From: an uncultured Alistipes sp.
GTDB lineage: Bacteria > Bacteroidota > Bacteroidia > Bacteroidales > Rikenellaceae
Length of the DNA stretch: 64,000 bases
NCBI GenBank assembly: GCA_944320685.1
Contig: CALUIK010000001.1
Coordinates: forward strand, 682,001 to 746,000
Reading direction: 5' to 3'
Under the pieces are notes generated by a model. The model was not told the origin of the DNA. It saw nothing but the letters and a program-made list of their open reading frames with translations, and searched no databases. Position numbers and translations under genes: made by a program. Positions 59,694 through 64,000 of this stretch are shown in pieces (within the stretch, counting starts at the first letter, position 1; every line of letters begins with the position of its first letter).

Positions 59694-60770
59694 CTACAGC
59701 CCCCACTCTGCCGCCTCGGCCCGCGACTTGGGTGCCGCGGGGACGTTGACGAAGAAGCGTTCGCCCGACAGGCGTTCCAGCTCCGCCACGCTCATCATCT
59801 CGGCCGCCGTCACCTCGCGCCCCCGCACGCCGCGGTGCCCCACCACGAAGGCCGCACACTTGAGCTCGCCGGCCGTGCAGTCGCGCACGCTGCGGCCCGT
59901 GCGGCCCGAGCGGGTGCGCAGCAGGACCTTGTAGTATGCCGTAGGCACCGCCACCGCCTCGCCGTCGTTCCTGTTGACGGTGGTGCGGGCCGCGACCTTG
60001 CCCGCAACGGGATCGGCGTAGTCGTCGAAGAGGCAGCCCGTAACCACATACAACGTATCGGGACACACCTGCCCCTCGACGAAGGCCTCGAGGTTGTTCC
60101 ATGCGCCGCCAGCCGAGTTGAAGCCCGCCTGCGTCTGGGGCGCGATGTTCGTCGGCATGAAAGTTGAGCGGTTGGCCTCCGCAGAGAGTGTGCGGTCGGC
60201 CGAGGCGAGCAGGTGGCCGCGCGTATATTCGCCGTAGGAACGTTTAAGCGACGGCTGTATATCCACGGGCAGCGCAGGGTCGAACGTATAGCCGCCCGAA
60301 CGGCCCGAATCGCCGCGGTAACATCCGTGCAGCGGCGCGGCGACCCACACAGGGCAGCGGCGCGAGACGCTGAAGCAGGCCGTATGGCTGCGCCACGACG
60401 CCTGCGCGCCATCCCCGCCGCAGAGGCGGTGGACATAGCGGCGGTCACCGTCCGCACGCTCGTCGGGCAGCTCCGCCCACCCCGTACGGTAGACCGTGAC
60501 AGGCCGCCCGTCGGGACCTCCGGCAGAGGTTTCCGGCGGAGGTCCCGACGGCTCGGACAGCTGGATATTCCCTTCGGGCGCTGCGGCAGGCCGCTCCGTA
60601 CCGGCCGGTTCCACAAGGACGGTGCCCGCAATGGTGTCTCGGGCCGCAGAGGCCACCTCGTCGAAGTGTTCGTGCAGGTATCCCGCCCCCATCAGCACGG
60701 CGAGGACAATGATATAGAGCACCGGCCGCCGCGGACTCATCCTGTGGGTTCTCCTTCTCATATCGGACAT
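59694..60770 (-). CDS. Membrane-anchored DNA/RNA non-specific endonuclease
   Basis: 358 residues with an N-terminal helix (VLYIIVLAVLMGAGYL) and a Pro/Gly-rich linker to about residue 110. The beta-beta-alpha-metal nuclease core follows: YTRGHLLASADRTLS (catalytic His in RGH; the Asp of the classic DRGH is Thr, as is common in this order), STFMPTNIAPQTQAGFN with the metal-binding Asn, and WNNLEAFVEGQ. It ends FFVNVPAAPKSRAEAAEWGL. The anchored nuclease likely faces the periplasm or outside. Start 60761 (MRRRTHRM) is an alternative. Confidence 0.88.
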   Translation of the reverse strand: MSDMRRRTHRMSPRRPVLYIIVLAVLMGAGYLHEHFDEVASAARDTIAGTVLVEPAGTERPAAAPEGNIQLSEPSGPPPETSAGGPDGRPVTVYRTGWAELPDERADGDRRYVHRLCGGDGAQASWRSHTACFSVSRRCPVWVAAPLHGCYRGDSGRSGGYTFDPALPVDIQPSLKRSYGEYTRGHLLASADRTLSAEANRSTFMPTNIAPQTQAGFNSAGGAWNNLEAFVEGQVCPDTLYVVTGCLFDDYADPVAGKVAARTTVNRNDGEAVAVPTAYYKVLLRTRSGRTGRSVRDCTAGELKCAAFVVGHRGVRGREVTAAEMMSVAELERLSGERFFVNVPAAPKSRAEAAEWGL

Positions 60771-60787
60771 GTTTTATGCGGAGACGC

Positions 60788-61240
60788 TCACTCGCGGTTG
60801 CGCGAGTCGATCCATATCGTCACGGGGCCGTCGTTCACAAGTTCCACCTGCATGTCGGCGCCGAAGACCCCGGTGGCGACCTCGCCAGCGAACTCGCGGC
60901 GCAGGCGTTCGACGAAACGGTCGTACATCGGGCGCGACACCGCCTCGGGCGCCGACCGCATGTACGAGGGGCGGTTGCCCTTGCGCGTGGAGGCGTAGAG
61001 GGTGAACTGGCTCACCACCATGATGTCGCCGCCCGCCTGCGTCACGTCGAGGTTCATAACTCCCGCCCCATCGTCGAAGATGCGCAGGCGCAGCAGCTTG
61101 CCGGCAAGCCATGCTATGTCTTCGTCGCCGTCGGCCGCCTCGATGCCCGCAAGCACCAGCAGGCCGCGGCCTATGTGCGAATGTTCGCGCCCGTCGATCG
61201 TGACCGAGGCGCGGCTTACTCTCTGTACAAGTATTCTCAT
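60788..61240 (-). CDS. dtd: D-aminoacyl-tRNA deacylase
   Basis: 150 residues. Removes D-amino acids and Gly mischarged on tRNA. MRILVQRVSRASVTIDG, GDIMVVSQFTLYASTRKGNRPS (SQFTLY motif) and NDGPVTIWID (Gly-Pro motif) are diagnostic. The gene lies 17 bp upstream of the endonuclease gene and 78 bp after the RluA-type gene, on one strand. Confidence 0.96.
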   Translation of the reverse strand: MRILVQRVSRASVTIDGREHSHIGRGLLVLAGIEAADGDEDIAWLAGKLLRLRIFDDGAGVMNLDVTQAGGDIMVVSQFTLYASTRKGNRPSYMRSAPEAVSRPMYDRFVERLRREFAGEVATGVFGADMQVELVNDGPVTIWIDSRNRE

Positions 61241-61318
61241 TTCATGATTTTTAAGTTAAGCTCTCCGGCGCGACCGCCGCACCGGCCTGCCCTGCCGCAG
61301 GGTCATCATGACGGCCCA

Positions 61319-62011
61319 TCACTGCTGCGACCCCTCGAAGAAAGCCCACAGCCGGTCGCCCGCAGGCACGGGGGCCGTCACGCGGACGGTTTCGTGGCTC
61401 ACGGGGTGTTCGAACTCCATGCAGCGCGAGTGGAGCGAGATGCCCCCGTCGGGATTCGAACGTCGCGCCCCGTACTTGAGGTCGCCGCGAATCGGGCATC
61501 CGATCTTCGCCAGCTGCGCCCGTATCTGGTGGTGCCGCCCCGTCAGCAGACGCACCTCCACAAGCGTGTAGTTCGTGCCGCGGCCCGCCGTGCGGTACTC
61601 CAGTTCGGCGCGTTTGGCGTCGCCGCGCGGCGCATCCAGCGCACGCGAACGGTTGGTGCGGCCGTCGCGCAGGATATAGTGCACGAGGCGCCCCTGCTCG
61701 GGCTCGGGGGTCTTCTCCGTCAGTGCCCAATAGGTCTTCGACACGAGACCCCCGCGGATCATGTCGTTCAACCGCGCGAGCGCCTTCGACGTCTTGGCGA
61801 AAAGCACGGCCCCGCTAACGGGACGGTCGATGCGGTGCACCACGCCCAGAAAGACGTTCCCCGCCTTGTGGTCGCGCACCTTGATCATGGCCTTGATCTC
61901 GTTCTCCAGCGCATCGTCCGTACCGCGGTCGGGCTGGACCAGATCGCCGCAGTGCTTGTTCACCACCATCAGGTGGTTGTCCTCGTAGAGTATGTCTTCG
62001 GGTGTGAACAT
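61319..62011 (-). CDS. RluA-family pseudouridine synthase
   Basis: 230 residues. Isomerises uridine to pseudouridine in rRNA or tRNA. ILYEDNHLMVVNKHCGDLVQPD, the catalytic Asp in VVHRIDRPVSGAVLFAKTSKA, KTYWALTEK and LLTGRHHQIRAQLAKIGCPI are the RluA signatures. No S4 domain precedes the catalytic domain. The target site cannot be told. It begins 3 bp after cdd ends, so translation is probably coupled. Confidence 0.92.
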   Translation of the reverse strand: MFTPEDILYEDNHLMVVNKHCGDLVQPDRGTDDALENEIKAMIKVRDHKAGNVFLGVVHRIDRPVSGAVLFAKTSKALARLNDMIRGGLVSKTYWALTEKTPEPEQGRLVHYILRDGRTNRSRALDAPRGDAKRAELEYRTAGRGTNYTLVEVRLLTGRHHQIRAQLAKIGCPIRGDLKYGARRSNPDGGISLHSRCMEFEHPVSHETVRVTAPVPAGDRLWAFFEGSQQ

Positions 62012-62014
62012 CTT

Positions 62015-62470
62015 TCAGAGCTTGAATGAAAATGGCAGCAGGTCGGCCGCCGAGGCCACCACCGTGGCCGTACCGCCGCCCGACATTATGATGCGTATGG
62101 GCGAGCCCTGACGCCGCTCGACGTCGAGCAGGGTCTGGCGGCACGCCCCGCACGGGTAACACTCGCGCGGCGAGGGGTCCGACGCTATGGCCACAGCCTC
62201 GACTGCGTCGCCCGCATGACACGCCTGCACATGGTAGAGCAGCGTGCGCTCGGCACACAGGCCCGAGGGAAATACCTCGCTCTCGATGTTAGAGCCGCTG
62301 ACGATGCGGCCGCTTGCGAGCCGCGCGGCGGCCCCTACCCTGAAATGAGAATAGGGTGCATGCGAACCCTCTGTGGCACGCTCGGCTGCCTCGGCCAGCA
62401 GGCGGTCCCGCTCCGGCAGAGGATGCGCGGCGTCGTAACTCTCGTACGCGAAACTCAACTCCCTTTTCAT
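62015..62470 (-). CDS. cdd: Cytidine deaminase
   Basis: 151 residues of the tetrameric zinc class. Deaminates cytidine and deoxycytidine. YSHFRVGAAARLASGR, GSNIESEVFPSGLCAERTLL (first zinc Cys and catalytic Glu) and CYPCGACRQTL (two further zinc Cys) are clear. Start at 62470 (MKRELSFAYE) follows a consensus promoter and drops an upstream Gly/Ala-rich part of the frame. First gene of a leftward unit cdd-rluA. Confidence 0.94.
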   Translation of the reverse strand: MKRELSFAYESYDAAHPLPERDRLLAEAAERATEGSHAPYSHFRVGAAARLASGRIVSGSNIESEVFPSGLCAERTLLYHVQACHAGDAVEAVAIASDPSPRECYPCGACRQTLLDVERRQGSPIRIIMSGGGTATVVASAADLLPFSFKL

Positions 62471-62544
62471 GACACTGATGTTTTCGATTGCAACCGCAGC
62501 GGCGCCTCCCCCCGAAAACCCCGAAAGGGGCATCCCTGCAAAGG

Positions 62545-62575
62545 CAAAAATACAACAATCGGGGCAAGATTCAAA
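62545..62575 (-). promoter_or_regulatory. Consensus promoter of cdd (TTTG-N19-TATTTTTG)
   Basis: Minus-strand TTTG at 62572-62575 and TATTTTTG at 62545-62552, 19 nt apart; leader of about 70 nt. Confidence 0.8.
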
Positions 62576-62646
62576 ATCCGCGGGCCCGATTATGTTTTTT
62601 CCTACGGCACAAGGAACGGAACAAATTTTCGGATGCGATTTTTTCG

Positions 62647-62654
62647 TATCTTTG
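62647..62654 (+). promoter_or_regulatory. Distal -7 box (TATCTTTG) toward the lipoprotein gene
   Basis: Exact TAnnTTTG. A transcript from here would meet the hairpin at 62686-62710 within about 50 nt. Confidence 0.5.
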
Positions 62655-62685
62655 GCTTTGCCTTTGACAGGATGCGGTTCGGCAT

Positions 62686-62710
62686 AAAAAATCAGGCAAG
62701 CCTGTTTTTT
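62686..62710 (+). terminator. Terminator-like hairpin between two tandem promoter boxes
   Basis: AAAAAA-t-CAGG, loop CAAG, CCTG-TTTTTT. A short GC stem extended by A/T pairs and ending in six T. It could end a very short transcript from the distal box or act as an attenuator. Confidence 0.5.
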
Positions 62711-62727
62711 CTGCCCTCACCTTTCAC

Positions 62728-62735
62728 TATCTTTG
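62728..62735 (+). promoter_or_regulatory. Proximal -7 box (TATCTTTG) of the lipoprotein gene
   Basis: Exact TAnnTTTG, about 60 nt before the ATG at 62796. Confidence 0.6.
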
Positions 62736-62795
62736 GCTTCGCCGCCGCGGCTCGGCGCCGCACGCGGCACGCAACACCTCCGAAACACCATCGAT

Positions 62796-63959
62796 ATGAA
62801 GAACATCTTTCTGCGCACGATACTCTCGGCCGCCATCCTCGCCGCCATGACGGGATGTTCGCTGCTCAAGGTGTCGCTATCGACGGGCGAGGCCATTTCG
62901 CCCGACGACGCCCGCGTCCGCGTCATGACGCGTGCCCTCTACTACGACCTCTCGAACCGCATCGTCGCCGCCGCCGACTCCGTGGCCACATCGCCCGACA
63001 CCGACATGCGCATACGCGCAATACGCTGGAAGATACGGGCCACGCGCGCCGCCGTCACCGCCGCAATGCAGACAATACCCGACGTGGCGCTGGCCGACAC
63101 GTGGATCCTATGCACGCGCATGGACCGCGCCTTCACGCACATGCCCGACTCGCTGCTCTTCGGCCGCTACACCCCCATGATGCGCCAGACGGCACAAAGG
63201 ATGAAGCTAAAGGTCGACTCCGTGGCGCACGACGCCCTCACGCCCGAACGATACGCCCTGATGAAGGAGTATGTCGAGCACTACATACGCAGCAACCGCC
63301 CCCGCACCGACGAAAACATCACCCCGCAGAACACAACCCTCGCATGGATCGACTTCATGAAGAGCAAGGGGATAGAGGTCACATACCAGTCGGGCACCAT
63401 AGCCGACGTCGTCTCCGACATGAGCGACAAGATGAGCGGCCAGACGGGGCAGTTCACAAACAGCCTCATGTGGTCGAAGGATATCCTCGAGATCGAGTGG
63501 CAGCGCGACAGCATGTCGCAGTTCGTCGCCGCGCAGATGGACAGCCTCGACCGCAGTTTCGAGCGCATCGTCGTGGTGATGGAGAACATACCCGAGATAT
63601 CCGATTCGGTCATGGCGCGCTTCAACACCCATGTAGAGCATGTGCTCGCCTCGCTCAAGAGCAGCCTCGACTACGCCTTCGGGCAGGTCGACATGCAGCG
63701 CAGCGAACTGCAGCGCTACGTCTCGGCCGAACGCGAGGCCATAATCAGGCAGGCGGGCGAGACGGCGCAGGGGATGGTGCAGCAGGCCATCGACCAAGTG
63801 CCCGCCATCGTGAGCCGCGTGGCCGGATGGCTCGCACTGCTGTCGGCAGTGGTGCTGGGACTCCCCTTCGCCGCAGGGTATTGGGTCGGGACATTGCGCG
63901 AGCGCGCCCGCCGCGCCGCAGCACCGCCCGACGGCAAGGAACCGCAGGACGGGAAATAA
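62796..63959 (+). CDS. Lipoprotein with a C-terminal membrane helix, unknown function
   Basis: 387 residues. A lipoprotein signal (LSAAILAAMTGC, Cys21) is followed by a mostly helical body of about 320 residues, with a long heptad-rich part near FVAAQMDSLDRSFERIVVVM and HVLASLKSSLDYAFGQVDMQ, a likely coiled coil. Near the end comes a strong transmembrane helix (GWLALLSAVVLGLPFAAGYWVG) and a basic tail (TLRERARRAA). A chain anchored by lipid at one end and by a helix at the other is unusual and could bridge the two membranes. No family recognised. Confidence 0.78.
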   Translation: MKNIFLRTILSAAILAAMTGCSLLKVSLSTGEAISPDDARVRVMTRALYYDLSNRIVAAADSVATSPDTDMRIRAIRWKIRATRAAVTAAMQTIPDVALADTWILCTRMDRAFTHMPDSLLFGRYTPMMRQTAQRMKLKVDSVAHDALTPERYALMKEYVEHYIRSNRPRTDENITPQNTTLAWIDFMKSKGIEVTYQSGTIADVVSDMSDKMSGQTGQFTNSLMWSKDILEIEWQRDSMSQFVAAQMDSLDRSFERIVVVMENIPEISDSVMARFNTHVEHVLASLKSSLDYAFGQVDMQRSELQRYVSAEREAIIRQAGETAQGMVQQAIDQVPAIVSRVAGWLALLSAVVLGLPFAAGYWVGTLRERARRAAAPPDGKEPQDGK

Positions 63960-64000
63960 CCGCACCCCGCCGCGGGATGCCGCAGCAGCGCAATGCCGGA

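Larger units (their letters stand above)
62471..62795. other. Divergent intergenic region of 325 nt
   Basis: Holds the cdd promoter (minus, 62545-62575), two plus-strand -7 boxes (62647-62654 and 62728-62735) and, between the latter two, an A6-stem-T6 hairpin at 62686-62710. No gene is visible. Confidence 0.6.

Overview
The window is about 64 kb of GC-rich chromosomal DNA from a member of the Bacteroidales, most likely Alistipes or another member of the Rikenellaceae. This rests on Bacteroidetes-type promoters (TTTG, 19-20 nt, TAnnTTTG), many exported proteins with Bacteroidales-type signal peptides or lipoboxes, lineage-typical families (DUF4924, DUF4488, DUF1080, DUF5672) and the Bacteroidetes form of MurA. 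The genus is inferred from composition and gene content, not from a marker gene. I see no insertion sequence, prophage, integrase, CRISPR array or rRNA operon. Most of the window is core chromosome interspersed with exported glycoside-degrading enzymes.

Layout. 1-6.7 kb: the 3' end of lysS, tpiA, a surface-type lipoprotein, an EamA transporter, a GH30 lipoprotein, a thioesterase/tsaC pair and a YebC-family regulator. 6.9-15.3 kb: cca-like nucleotidyltransferase and pdxJ (minus strand), divergent from nadK-uppS-bamA-ompH-ompH, an envelope-biogenesis cluster. 15.4-20.8 kb: two unknown proteins, an NahK-like sugar kinase paired with a CBM9-like protein, a PAP2 phosphatase and an HdeD-like protein. 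21-29.7 kb: a leftward run with a LolC/E-like permease, menG, a small lipoprotein, a SPOR-like protein, GH116, an unassigned TIM-barrel hydrolase and a lipoprotein fusing a DUF1080-like domain to a PHP-like domain. 29.9-33.9 kb: a membrane zinc peptidase, an SGNH hydrolase and an MBOAT acyltransferase, probably an O-acetylation unit. 34-42.4 kb: flavin reductase, zinc alcohol dehydrogenase, GH51 arabinofuranosidase, polA, queD and an exported unknown. 42.8-49.3 kb: tRNA-Leu(UAG), an FAD oxidoreductase, two glycosyltransferase-like genes, a strong candidate structured RNA and a GH78-like lipoprotein. 49.7-57.2 kb: a DUF1080 protein, a tricorn-like S41 protease, murA, tdk and an exported xylose-isomerase-like protein. 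57.6-64 kb: rpmH, DUF4924, a double DUF4488 protein, an anchored endonuclease, dtd, an RluA-type synthase, cdd and a lipoprotein with a C-terminal membrane helix.

How it works together. Housekeeping genes cover translation (lysS, tRNA-Leu, dtd, cca, rpmH, tsaC), envelope building (uppS, bamA, two ompH, murA) and cofactors (pdxJ, nadK, menG, queD). Around them sit exported enzymes for sugars and glycosides (GH30, GH116, GH51, GH78-like, two DUF1080 proteins), none next to a SusC/SusD pair. The items most worth a second look are the RNA candidate at about 46.65-46.80 kb, the DUF1080-PHP fusion beside an unassigned hydrolase and GH116, a double-anchored lipoprotein at the right edge, and a 37-bp tandem repeat between uppS and bamA.
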